Source of the DNA: Phoebastria nigripes
Lineage: Eukaryota; Chordata; Aves; Procellariiformes; Diomedeidae
Assembly: GCA_035582835.1 (NCBI GenBank)
Contig: JAYKAV010003432.1
Span: 1,360,362 to 1,424,361 of the forward strand
Direction: 5' to 3'
DNA: 64,000 nt
The stretch's first letter is position 1, and every line of letters begins with the position of its first letter. Both the position numbers and the translations under genes were made by a program. This document shows positions 24,126 to 35,469 of the stretch, piece by piece. The notes below the pieces were generated by a model. That model was not told where the DNA came from, made no database searches, and worked only from the letters and a program-made list of their open reading frames with translations.

Positions 24126-25303
24126 TTGAGCAGGGAAGTTTTCCCTCAACTTGCACTATTATTTTGCATCAATTGACAAAGTGTTATTGCCTGGACTTTC
24201 TTTTTAAAAAAATCTTAAGGCATTCTTTTTATTGGTTTCGGCTGTGCAGATAGTAAGTCATGTCAGATTCTTGGATTTTCACATTAAAGCATAAACTTAG
24301 TGGACCTACCGTGTTTTTGCATAATCCATGCGAGCGTCCCCTGTTCGGTGGAGCCCTTAGGGCACTCTCATAATAGCAACTTCTGCGGAGAAGCAGATAA
24401 CATACTAGTCGAACAGGCAATGTCCAGGGTTTTATTTCTTGCTATCTGGAGAAGAATAAAAGGCAGTCAAGCACTTCCAAAAAGCCCTCCAAGTTCTCCC
24501 CTTCTCCAAACAAAAAAGCAATTTCTACCCATGGGTGGTCTTACGGCTTCTGACCCCATGGAAGCCTCTCTGCAGGTCTCATTAGCGAGCCATGGGGCAA
24601 ACTGCAGATGAACAACCCATCTCAGGTCCCAGCCGTTTGGCTGCAACACTCTTAATTCTTGATTGGCAAAGCTGGGACTGTAGGAGGTCCAGTCAGTTAT
24701 CATTTCATTGTGTTGTTAAGAAGAGAGAAAATGAGGATCCAAAAGTGACTCCTGTTGCTTTTGGTTGGATGACTGCTTTCTCTCTCCTACAAAAACAGTT
24801 GGAAATCCACTCCTGTCCACCAATGTGGGAATAAAGACAAACTTTGTGAGACTGGAGAGCCTTCCAGCTCTGGTCTGTGATGTGTGCCATGCGGGAGAAT
24901 GGAAGGTATAAGCAGGGTCTGCCATTAACACATTCCCGAGTTTCTAAATTGCAGAAGGCTTATCAGGCTGAACCAGAGAATTCTCTGGACGCCCTGGAGG
25001 AACCGCCGCAAGTGTCAGCAGCGTATGGCGTGGATCAGCTCCTCTTTTCCCAGAGGAGGAGGGAATCGTGCAAACAGGACTATGTTGTCACTATGGATGA
25101 AACTGCAAATGTGTTGAGTATCGGTCCCCTGCCACATGGATACATGGCACAGCACGTGCATTTTCTGGGCTGCTCTTGAGAAGGAAATGAACAGATGAAG
25201 GCTCGAGAAGCTGGCAAATAACTTCCACCATGTGTGTATTCCTTATGGCTCCCCTGGAAATGACTAGATCTTACTCTTTCGGATCAGTGGGAGTGCTGTA
25301 TTT
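24126..25303. other. Intron, no gene seen
   Basis: This is moderately GC-richer intron with short open frames on both strands (for example 24300-24611 plus and 24877-25179 plus). None shows family similarity. Confidence 0.6.
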
Positions 25304-25384
25304 AAAAAAAAAAAAAAAAAAAACAAAACAAAAAAAACCCACCCAAACAAAAAAAAAAACCACCACCAAAAAAAACCAAACCAC
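25304..25384 (+). repeat. Poly(A) followed by A/C-only tract
   Basis: About 20 A bases lead into CAAAACAAAA, CCCACCC and CCACCACC segments with no G or T. The architecture matches other tracts in the window. Confidence 0.95.
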
Positions 25385-25589
25385 AATTGGCAATCCCAGT
25401 GATTTTTCTTTTAATCCACCATGTAGATTATTCTTCCCTCTTCCAAAAAAAGCCTATGAGGGAAAAAAAAAAAATCATGTTCTACATATTTGTCTTGAAA
25501 GGATTATTTCTTTGTGATTAAAAAAATAATAATTTTCCTACTTTTAAACCCCTGAGTTCTGACCTTCATCGTCTTTGATCTAAACAGCT

Positions 25590-26015
25590 AATCCAGTGGG
25601 AATTTAATTTTGATGTGGTTTCAAAATTTGGCTTCCTGCTGATTTTTAAGTGGTTAGTGTGAAACATGACCAAATCTCCAGCAGTATGGTGCTAATTAAC
25701 ATCATCTGAACATGCTTTTTCCTCCAGTTAAGCCCAAAGGCAGCAGCCAAATCCAAAGGCAATTGTCCAGACCACTTACCTAGGTCATTGCTCGGGCTGT
25801 GTTATTCTTGTCTTTGTTTAATTACAATGGGTTGCCTCCACCTTTCAAATTAAATTACCTCCAGCATTCTGCACGATGATGTCTCCATCTGCATCGTTCG
25901 TCCTCAAAATATCCTACTTTGTCCCTTTGTTGCAATAAAGGTGCCAGGGCATTCAGTTAATTTCTGTAATTCTTCTCTTTCTGTCCTCTTGCATACATTT
26001 CAAAACACTTCCAGC
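25590..26015. promoter_or_regulatory. Candidate conserved non-coding element
   Basis: This stretch lacks repeats and homopolymers and is dense in homeodomain- and SOX-like words: GCTAATTAACATC near 25689, TTTGTTTAATTACAATGG near 25813-25830, AAATTAAATTACC near 25847 and CCCTTTGTTGCAATAAAGG near 25923. Clusters of this kind are typical of conserved enhancers in large introns of neurodevelopmental genes. Conservation itself cannot be seen from one sequence. Confidence 0.3.
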
Positions 26016-28945
26016 CCCTGTGACTTCGGCTCCTACTTGCAAAAGTATTTCCTTTGTGGAAGTTGGAAAAGTAAACTCAGGGTGTCACAGCGAGTTCAGT
26101 TCCGTGAATAACTTCAATCTTTTCTTGATACATTTATTATCTTACATTTCCCTTTATTCTCACCTCATCTTTTTCTGCTTTACAAATTAGTAGTTCTCTG
26201 GGTTAGGACAAACCGGGTATGAAACTANGCTAACAAAGAGGCGAGTCAGACTGAATTTGGGTTTGAATCGTGTTTTAAGCTGTATTGGTATTTATTATTC
26301 AGTGGCTACTATGAGTGTAGTATGTAGTTCTTTTCCCTTTGGAATAAAGCAAAGCAAGAAGATTTCAAAGCACAGATTTTCAGTGTCTTGTCTCTATTTT
26401 AAGTGATCTAGTGGTTCCCTTTTAGTCTCACATTTCTTGCAAGACATCTATTCTTCTTTTGGCTTCTTTGCACTTACGCAGCATGGTTAGTTTTATCTAT
26501 TGACTATTTAGAATCCTATCTAAGGGGCCAGATAATCTGGTCCTGCTGTAAGTAGTACTAGGATCTTCTCTGGGGGCGAATGCTCCTTTAAAAGCTACAA
26601 GCTCCGACTTCGTCGCTTTAAATCTTCTATTTGTTATTTTCCTTTACTGTGAAACATTTGTCCTAAGATCACGGTATAAGGGAAAGATTTGTTAATACAT
26701 TGAATTAAATTATTATGTGTCCCCAAGGATAGGTGTCTTTTCTCATCTGGCTTGATAAGGAACGATTAAAAATAAATGTTTCTAAAGCCAAATGTAATCG
26801 GTTTGTGATATGTGCTACGGAACACAGAAGTTAACACAAAGGAATAGCATGAGGCTGGATGGAGCAGATAAAGGTACCATGTCTGTAGTCCAGTTTTTCA
26901 TCCTTTAAATGATTCTCTTTCTCTGAGAGATTGCATGTTGAGTCTGAAAAATGGGGAATTCCTTGATCAAACGTGCTGGAAAAGTTTTTGAAAACTTGTG
27001 AAGTAGCTTCAGTCTTAGGGTTGAAATGAGACAAATGCCACGATGACAACATTTGGAGAATAGCTGACAGTTTACAACCTGATGGACCGTGTTGTCAGAG
27101 CAGGCGGAGACTGAAGGTTTCTTCACTTCTGGAGAGTGGACACGGGCTATACGGTTAGATTGTGTCTTGTCATGGTGGTCTGCTGTTGGGGACTGTAGAG
27201 TTGCCTTAGCCTTTGGGACACGATGCAGGTCCTCACTGGGAATAAATCAAACAACTTCTGCTGATGGGTGCAATGTGAAACAAATCTGTGAGCCCATTTT
27301 TTGGGAAGGTATCAGTCCTTGTACTCCTGTAGACAGGGATGTTGGAGTTACACGTGACCTATCTTTGTGGGACAGCAAAGAAAATTAGTGTTTACAGTCT
27401 ATTTTGCATAGCATCAAGTGACAAATTATGATCTAGTTCAGCATCTTGATCAATGATGGCACAGAAATTGCTGGTTAGAGCAATCAACGTATTGCTTATG
27501 TATGACATGGCTTCAAATTGAAATTCTGCCTATGATATGTTGTCAGGGCTTATCTAGATTTTAATGTATGAGATGAAAATCTATTGCTGCCTCATTCTAG
27601 GAATTCACAGGAAAATCGATGGGAATTTTTGAGCTGTGCTGCCTGTTCATTTTCTAAATATGCATCTAGATTCTTACAAACACTACAAAAGAGCAAAGTA
27701 TCAAGAAAGAAAATTTTTCAGTGTCTATGGGTGACTTTACTCACATGAAAACTACTCCTTTCAAAATGACTGTTACGCTGTATGAATTTATGAAAGGTAG
27801 TTGGGATGTTCCAGCTGAGAGGATGTTATGTCCCTTCCTATTGAGACTTAATACTGACAAAACGATTCTTATGGATTATGTATTAAGTGGGATAATATAC
27901 CCAAGAGAAGGGTATTTGTCTTTGCAAGCTCTTTGATATTGCAAGATGAGGTTTTGGGTCTGACTCGAGCTGGAGTTATTCCTGAATGTTCAGAATAGCG
28001 TTTCTCCAGTGTTCCTAGCATTTTGTTTGCTTATTTTTTTTTCTCTGCTTCCAAAAGACTAATGCTCTCTGCAAACATGCTCAAATTTTAGAGACAGCGG
28101 AAAGCAAGGGCATATGTTTTGTCTTAAAAGCACATCCTGGATGTTGAATTTGAGCTTTTAGCAGCCTTTTGGTTTTTTGAGTTGATGTTATTGGGCTTTT
28201 TCTCTTTTCTTTTTTTCTTTCTTTCTTCTAGGGAATAGCTGTAGTACACCACTGGAGAGAAATATAATATGGATGTTTGTTTTCTTTTTTTTCCATCAGT
28301 GTATCTTCTCTGCAAGCTCATGTTTGCTAGAATTACTGAAGAATAAGACGTTTGGTCTGTACNGCGCGGGTTACCTTAAACTTTCTGCGGCAACATATTT
28401 TACTATGCTTTCGTACAGAATTATTTCATCAGGATATTGCAAGGTACCCTGCAGCTCAGAGTCAGTTTAGTATCCTTTACTTATTCTGATGTATCGGAAT
28501 TTATTCCTTGTATGCCGTTTTCTAGTTAAAGCTGTAGACGTCCTCTTAGAAAGCAGAGCCTAAATCATTCAGGAATTCAGACATGTCAGTAACTTTTATG
28601 TTTTCAGAGTGCTGCAGAGCCGCGTGTTAAATGACAGCGAGTACCAGCCATTCTGCTCTTCTGACAGTGCCTTTAGTCTTTTTGAGGGAAAAGCACATTT
28701 CCCTCCTAAGCAGAAGTCGTGAGTGCTGACGCGGGCCCCAGGTGCTCCGGAGGACTCGATGGCTTCTCCTCTGTTGGGCTTTGATCTCACGGATAATTTG
28801 TAGGGAACTCCTGTTTGATAACAGGTACGGGAATGAGTTTTTTGCCGCGCAGCCTGGGCTGTCAGCGTAGGCGCAGACCGTGGCGTGCGGGAGGTTGTGG
28901 TGGAACCGGGGGTGAGCAGACACCCGAGTTTCCTGACGTTTCCCT
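26016..28945. other. AT-rich intron, no gene seen
   Basis: There is nothing recognisable. The last few hundred bases become GC-richer and CpG-richer leading into the AGG repeat. Confidence 0.65.
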
Positions 28946-28946
28946 N

Positions 28947-28967
28947 AGGAGGAGGAGGAGGAGGAGG
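28947..28967 (+). repeat. (AGG)n microsatellite
   Basis: Seven AGG units directly follow an ambiguous base at 28946, in a GC-richer local context with several CpGs (about 28840-28990). Confidence 0.9.
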
Positions 28968-29270
28968 TCGCTTTGGCCCTGCGCTCGCCTTATTTCTGTT
29001 TCAGCCACCTGAAGCCCAGGAAGAGAAAAGGGAGTAACGTGCAACAGTCCTTACGGTCACTGAAAGCAGAAACAACTCTGTTATAAAATATTTCCTTGTT
29101 GCGTGTGTGTCTGGACGTGGTGAGCTTCTTTCTTAGCGCTGCAGTTGATCCTCTGTCCTGTCAAAAACTTAGGCTCTGTTTTATCCTCCACATATTCCTG
29201 TGCATACCTGGAGAATTTGGTCATGTGTATATGCAAAAATCATCTTTGATCATCTATGTTCTGTAACCAT

Positions 29271-29398
29271 CCCCCCCCCCAAAAAAAAAAAAAAAAAAAA
29301 AAAAAAAAACACAAAACCAAAAAACACCCACCAACCCCAAAAAACAACAAAAAAAAACCCCAAACCAAACCAAAAAAAACCACACCAAAAAAACCCAC
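29271..29398 (+). repeat. C10-A29 run followed by A/C-only tract
   Basis: Ten C and 29 A bases lead into about 90 bases of A and C only. It is the clearest example of the recurring poly(A)-plus-A/C architecture. Confidence 0.95.
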
Positions 29399-29552
29399 TT
29401 ATAATTTACTTAAACATTATTTTCAAAATTTGGCCTCAGTAGGTCTTACTGCAAGCTTTCCATTTCTCTTATCTCCCTGAAGGCTGCAGACAGTGTGTTT
29501 AGGTTTCCAGATCTTTCTCTTGTTCTAATAAGGGTAAGGTGAAAAAATGTCC

Positions 29553-29582
29553 AAAAAAAAAAAAAAACCCCACCCAAAAACC
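29553..29582 (+). repeat. Poly(A) plus short A/C tract
   Basis: About 15 A bases are followed by CCCCACCC and a short A run; a smaller relative of the tract 150 bases upstream. Confidence 0.9.
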
Positions 29583-29983
29583 TGCCTGCCCGCAGGACGA
29601 GCTAAGCCCATGCCTTGCTCTCTTGTGCATCATTTGTTGACTTTTCCTTTGAGTCCATATCGGAGATTTATTGAAGAAATGATCATATAAAAGGTCTAAG
29701 CTGCTGTTGCTTTCTATTTGCTGTATTTTGTTTTCACATTTTTACCAGAGTATGCTTAGTATATAAAGACTATGGAGGAGTATGTTTTAAGGCTAAGTAA
29801 AAGTGAAGACTAACTGCACCCGACTGTGTCAAGCAAGTGCTGTATTTAGCTTATTCTCACTCATGGTGAGTGCTTCCTATAGCTTGTACTATGATACATT
29901 TTCCAATAGGCTACTGGTAACTGATGCCTCTGAGAGGAAAAATATCCATTGAAACTCTTCTGGATATTTTGTAATATTCTGTT

Positions 29984-29989
<6 letters not shown>

Positions 29990-30024
<35 letters not shown>

Positions 30025-30059
30025 NNNNNNNNNNNNNNAAGTGAAGCACTTAGAGAATT

Positions 30060-30089
<30 letters not shown>
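29990..30089. repeat. Poly(A) tract containing an assembly gap
   Basis: A run of 35 A bases ends in 14 N (30025-30038). After a 20-base AT-rich segment comes an A-rich stretch broken by single G bases (about 30060-30089). The true length is unknown. Confidence 0.9.
30025..30038. other. Assembly gap (14 N)
   Basis: Fourteen consecutive N inside a poly(A) tract, probably a homopolymer-induced gap whose size may be an estimate. Confidence 0.98.
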
Positions 30090-30090
<1 letters not shown>

Positions 30091-33000
30091 GCAAGAAAAC
30101 TAAAGTTCTATAGAGAAAGAATAAAAGGTTCTTTGGGATGTCACAGTGATCTGGATAGATGGAAAACAGCTATCATCAGTTAGAATTCAAGTCAATCTCA
30201 GTATTTCTTTTTCCCTTTAGAGTAAATAATTATGATCTCTTTAAAAAATGAAACAAGAAATCATGGACCTCTTATAGATAAATGAAAATTTTGGGTCTGC
30301 ATGTCTTGAGAATTCCCTGTTACTTTGAATGGGAGCCACTCCGAATCTTGAGTTTGAGTCTAATCCAGTAACAGACTTAGATGCTATCCTGCTGAAAACC
30401 AGCTTTTAGGGCTCTTAGCTGAATCTTACTGGTGTTAAACATTTTCTTTCAAATGTAGCTATGATTTTTGCTCATGTTACAGAGCTCAGACTTTGACCTG
30501 TGCTGCTTTGGAGATAACTGGTTCCTTCCCAGTTGAAAGAAGTATACGTTGTGTATACTAAATGTAGTATATGTAAACGTAAATTAATTATCTCTTGTCC
30601 TCCTAGTTCATAGTGAGAAATTGGTGCTTTAGTGCATTTTGCCATTGTCATGAAAATGTAGGGTGTTCAGCTAAACAGCGATTGACAGCTCTGCAACACA
30701 CTACGAAAGTCTTAGATCGTGCTTCATCGTGTTTGAGGAAAAGACGGTGTATCTTTACTGTATCAGCTTACAAATCTGGGGCCACGGTCAGTTTACTTTG
30801 GATGCTCAACTTGGAGATCAGACTGCCTGAACTAGGGATTCCCGCTGTGCCCTGGGCTGCGATGCATTTTACCGTGCAAATATTCAGATCTCTTTTGGCC
30901 CTTAACATACAACCAAGTGAGACAGATACAGGATATGGAATTGAAGGATGGCTGTAATACGTAAATATATTCATCTCCTTTTACCAGTGATATCCGGGGG
31001 ACAACTCAGAGGGAAGAAAATTGCAGTCTGACAAAAATGTAAAACATTTTTGTTTTTAAAATGTGTACGTTAATTAAAGTTTTCCAGCAATGAGAAAGTG
31101 CAACCCATTAACCTTTGATTTTTTTGATGAAGAATTTACTATCATGATATAATGCCAGAAGAGTGTGTGGCCAAAGATTCCCAGTATAGGTTTGGGCTCT
31201 TCCCTGAAAGGGCAAGACTCTGAGTAGCAGTCAAAATTGTCTCGGATTGGGAGTTCTCGTGGGGGTACATGAAAAGAAGAGGTAAGTATTCCCTTTTAAA
31301 AAAAGCTTTCTCCTTGTGCATGATTCTCCTAGGAAAAATAGAAGCGTCTCCTTAACCTTCGTGTAGGCAGTATTTCTCCTTCTCAGTGTATTTCATTCTT
31401 CTCAAAACANACAGTCTTGTTCCCCAGTGACCTACAGCTATTAATGGCAAGAGTGAAATTTTTGTCCCAGAAAAATAAGCAAGGCAGGATGCTATAGAAT
31501 AGTGGGAGGATGGTTTAATTTTATATATCTATGTATTAAAAATCTTTAATTGGTGTTCTGCTTTTGTATAGGTGCTATAAAGTTATCCATGTTATATGCA
31601 TAAATAAATGTATTTTTGTATATTGTGATAGTTGTAGCTATAATAATTATAGCCCTGTTGCATTTATAATTCTCAATGGGTTTATTGTTATTATTAGAAT
31701 TGCTCTTTGGGGAAAATAGACTAATTTGCAGACTGAGTGACTCGTCTTAACGACTGCTATCAGTCTAAAACTGCCAGTACACATTTATCTCCCATTTCCC
31801 CCCATATTTATTCTTTTCTGATAGTAATTTCCTTTTTTTTTTTTTATGTCCATCATTGATGGATTTAATTCCTAATATACTCGCATATGGGAAGGCTGTA
31901 TACATTCACCCTGCACCTGAACAGTGCAATTTTTCTTGGTTGTCATGACGTTTTACCTCTAGTTTGAAAGACGGGCNTATGGCTCCTTTCAGGAGTGAAC
32001 GTAAGAGTGTCGTATAGATCCATATAGTCAGTAGCACTGATTTAGGGGACAGCCAGCACACCTCTCATATCAATGCATGTATGTTCTACCCAAGCAGCTT
32101 ATTCTGATTTAGATCATGCCAAGCCCAGCCTTAATCTGCTGGGCTGCTTAATAACAGAGGGACTACAGCTCATTGCTGTGAGGAACTCAAGTGTAGAAAT
32201 TAAACTCCTGTCCATACTGACGGTGCACCTATGCGCCGTTCCCCTCTTGCACAAGGCACGCGTTTTGATGCGTCAAAGCTACTATTATCTGTTCATTCCA
32301 GCTGAGAGCCCAAGAAAAGACTCCTTAGACTCAGCAAAGAAAAAAAGACGTTTATTGTTGAAAAAAATAGTAATTGTATTGCCATGGGTGGTTTATGATT
32401 TGTATAACAGATGCATATGTGTGAGCGTGTGTGTGAAGGAGTGTGACTTTGAAACCACTCCATTATCCAGGGTTCATTTAAGACNGTTACAGATCTGAAA
32501 TTGCTGCCAGTAGGCAGTGAGCTGGTGAAAAGCCAAGATCTTGGCCTTTGGAGCCTGTATTTGAAACCTGGATGTAGAAACCAAGAAGACACAAGATGAA
32601 TGTGTGTGGTGCTGGACTTGGTATTTATCTAAAAATACATTAAATTGATGTTCTCGGCAGCTCCAGTCCAAAACTGCGCTATAGTAAATCAGCTTTCTCA
32701 AGGGTTTTCCTTGGCATTGTGAGAACCCCTAGCCAGTCATTTGCTTTTACTAGAAATGCTCCAAATAATCATTAGTTTAATATTTGATTATTGAAAGAAA
32801 GACATCAATAAATGATTGGAAAGGCTGTTAAACAGAAAGGGCCGAGGCAGAGGGGTCTGTTTTGCAGGAGCTGGGTCTGGGGCTCACACTTGTGATGCAG
32901 GAGGTGAAACCACTGAAATCCCAGCTTTTACACAGTTAATTGTGGTAAGCAGAGTAACTGCAACTGTTTTGGCCATTTTACCACGCTGTAAACCTACTAG

Positions 33001-33474
33001 ATCTTTTTTTCAAGACAAAGGCAGGCGCTCGATATTAAAACATAATTTCCTGCATTATTTATTTGTAAATTAATGCCTTTCTTTTTTGATGAGTACTGAG
33101 AATACTTGCAGAATGGATTGTCAGAGGCAGACTCCGTTATCTTTATCAAGGACATATCTCATAAACACATGGAAATTTAAGGTCAGGAGAAGCATTTAAT
33201 CATCTGACTTTCTGCATAGCTCAGATCATGGTACTTCCATTAAGTGATTCTTTGTCAAATGCACAACTTCTGAAGGGGGTTAGAATAAACTTTTTTATTC
33301 GGAAATATAACCTGGCTTGAATAAGCCGTGTCATGAGAATCCCATCCCCTCCATATGTCAGCTGGCGTGAAAGCTGCGAACTCGCACTTAAAAATAAGAC
33401 CTACGCTTTATGGTCCACATCAGCCATTAGCACTTGAATATTTATTCTTCAGTGATCGTGATTTCTAATTCTAT
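30090..33474. other. AT-rich intron, no gene seen
   Basis: Short open frames (the longest is 141 codons, plus, 32073-32498, with one N) are unsupported by any motif. No repeat family is recognised. Confidence 0.65.
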
Positions 33475-33512
33475 GAAAAACAAACAAACAAACAAAAAAA
33501 AACCAAACAACC
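33475..33512 (+). repeat. (AAAC)n / A-C tract
   Basis: An A run is followed by CAAA units and an A/C-only tail of about 38 bases. Confidence 0.9.
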
Positions 33513-33571
33513 TTGTCCTACTTTGTTTTTTTGCTTAAAAGAAGAAAAGGGCTAGCAGAGCTGTCTTACTA

Positions 33572-33590
33572 TTTTTTTTTTTTTTTTTTT
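33572..33590. repeat. Poly(T) run of 19
   Basis: A pure T run, without an attached repeat body. Confidence 0.95.
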
Positions 33591-33982
33591 AAAGCAGGTT
33601 AGCCTGGAGTCATGCAAACCCACAGAATCCCACTTGTATTGGCTTTCTAGTCAAACGGTTTTGCCTCTTTCTGTTAATTTATTGAGTATTTTTAAAGTTC
33701 AACAAAGGATATCTGTTTCAACCTTGACATGCCTTTTGCAAATATCTAGTACAGCGAGTAGCTTCCCAATCCGTTGTAGTCATGTTCAAAAGATTAAGGT
33801 CATGAAAGAAATGCAGTATCTCTTTCAGCTCATCTTTCTGGTGGCCATCCAAAGCTTGTTGAATGAAAGAGACTGTTTCATATAGAGATATACACAAAAA
33901 CTGGTTTGGTGGAGGAGGGCAGTAAGTTCTCACTGCTTTTGTGCTGAGGGCTTTTGTGTTGTTGTTCATTTGGGGTTTATTT

Positions 33983-34008
33983 AAAAAAAAAAAAAAAGGG
34001 GGGGGGGG
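33983..34008 (+). repeat. A15-G11 homopurine run
   Basis: Fifteen A followed by eleven G give 26 bases of uninterrupted purine. Such tracts are length-unstable and error-prone in assemblies. Confidence 0.9.
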
Positions 34009-35385
34009 AAGCTAGGATTCCTTAGAAAGAGGATTTTCAAGATGTCCCTGCTGCCAGTAGGACAGTCAGGAGATGGTTCTGCTGGAAGAGGATGGGCTCA
34101 GCCCCAGCAAACAGCAAGACAGAGATGTACTTCTGTGGTGGTTTTCTTCTGAAACTGGTCTGTGGTGATCAAAATACAGGAGAACCGAGGAAAAAAAGCA
34201 GCAGAAAAGGGGCTGAGAGGAATGTCTTTTGTCTGAGAGAAGGCNCGATTCTTTGCTTTACACTTCTTCCAGGGTCTGCCTTTGAAAAAGTCTTAATTCT
34301 ATCCCCCCTTCCTGCTGTACCCTCCCCAACTGTATCTCAGGCAGTCAGGCTGAACACATGAAAACAAATTTCATGGGAAGTTCCAACGCTCAAAAATTAT
34401 AATTACGGTCATCGTGACCATGCTAATAAATTTTGCACTGTTTTTTTGCTAGGGTTAATTAACTTTTGCACAAATCTGGAGGAAAGAAATGATGCTTGTG
34501 AATAATAATCTTGTTTGGAAGATACTGAAATACAGATCTTGGTGTCATGCAGACAAAAAAACCCCTCCAAAACAAAGGAAAAATCTCTCATAGATGATGT
34601 TCTTAGACAGATTTCCCTGTAGAGTCATGCGGGTTCCCAATGACCAATGGCTACATCACAAATGAACACTGGTCAGCAGGAGGCAGAACAGAGACGGTTT
34701 CGAGTGTGGCAAAGATGTTAGCACCTGAAGATAAAAAGACTGGCGCATCGGACACAATCATCTCACTGCTGTTAGGATTCAGTAAACATCCAGAAATGAG
34801 GAGAAAAAGGCCTTTATGCTATTATATGCCTATCTCTGTTTACACCTGTTATTTAGAAAGGTGACGCGTTTGGATAGAAAAGGCCAGAAGGGAGCTAGCA
34901 ACAAAGGAACGAAAGCTTTTTGTCCCAGGGCTCCCTGGGCGCTTAATGGCCATCTTAAGTCCTGCTCAAAGCAGAAAACAGCTTTAAAGCACTCTGTGGC
35001 TGGTTGTTATTCCTCTGTAAAGTGGGTTTGGTGACTTAGAAGGTGATCATTGCTTTCATAAGGTCCGCTGCGGTTAGGCATGAACATTCCTCGTGGCAAT
35101 GGAGGAAGCAAAGCTACATGGATGCTGTCCCATCCTGTGGCTGTGTGGTGGACCCGCCGGGCAAGGATGGAGGATGCATTGAGTGAGGTGGGGCACCGTT
35201 ACGCGCTCTCTTCTGTGCTGGGTTTGCTCTACCTCTCAAAAAAACCTTGCAAGTTGTGGCCGGCAGCCCAGCAAAAGGACAAAAGGTGTCCTTTGCCCAG
35301 GGTGACCACTGNCTTCAGTGACAGCTTGCTTTTGTGCTTTCTGGGGGGGAAAAAAACAGGTATTTTGATCTCTCTGTAGGTTGTT

Positions 35386-35469
35386 TGGGGTTGGGTTTTT
35401 TGGTGGTTGTTGTTGTTTTGTGGTGTGTGTGTGGTTTTTTGTTTTTGTCTGTTTTTTTTTTTTTTTTTA
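35386..35469 (-). repeat. Minus-strand poly(A) plus A/C-only tract
   Basis: On the plus strand this is T/G-only: TTTGGGGTTGGG, TTGTTGTTG and TGTGTGTG segments ending in a long T run (about 35452-35468). Read on the minus strand it is a poly(A) start followed by an A/C-only tail, the same architecture and polarity as the plus-strand tracts. Confidence 0.85.
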
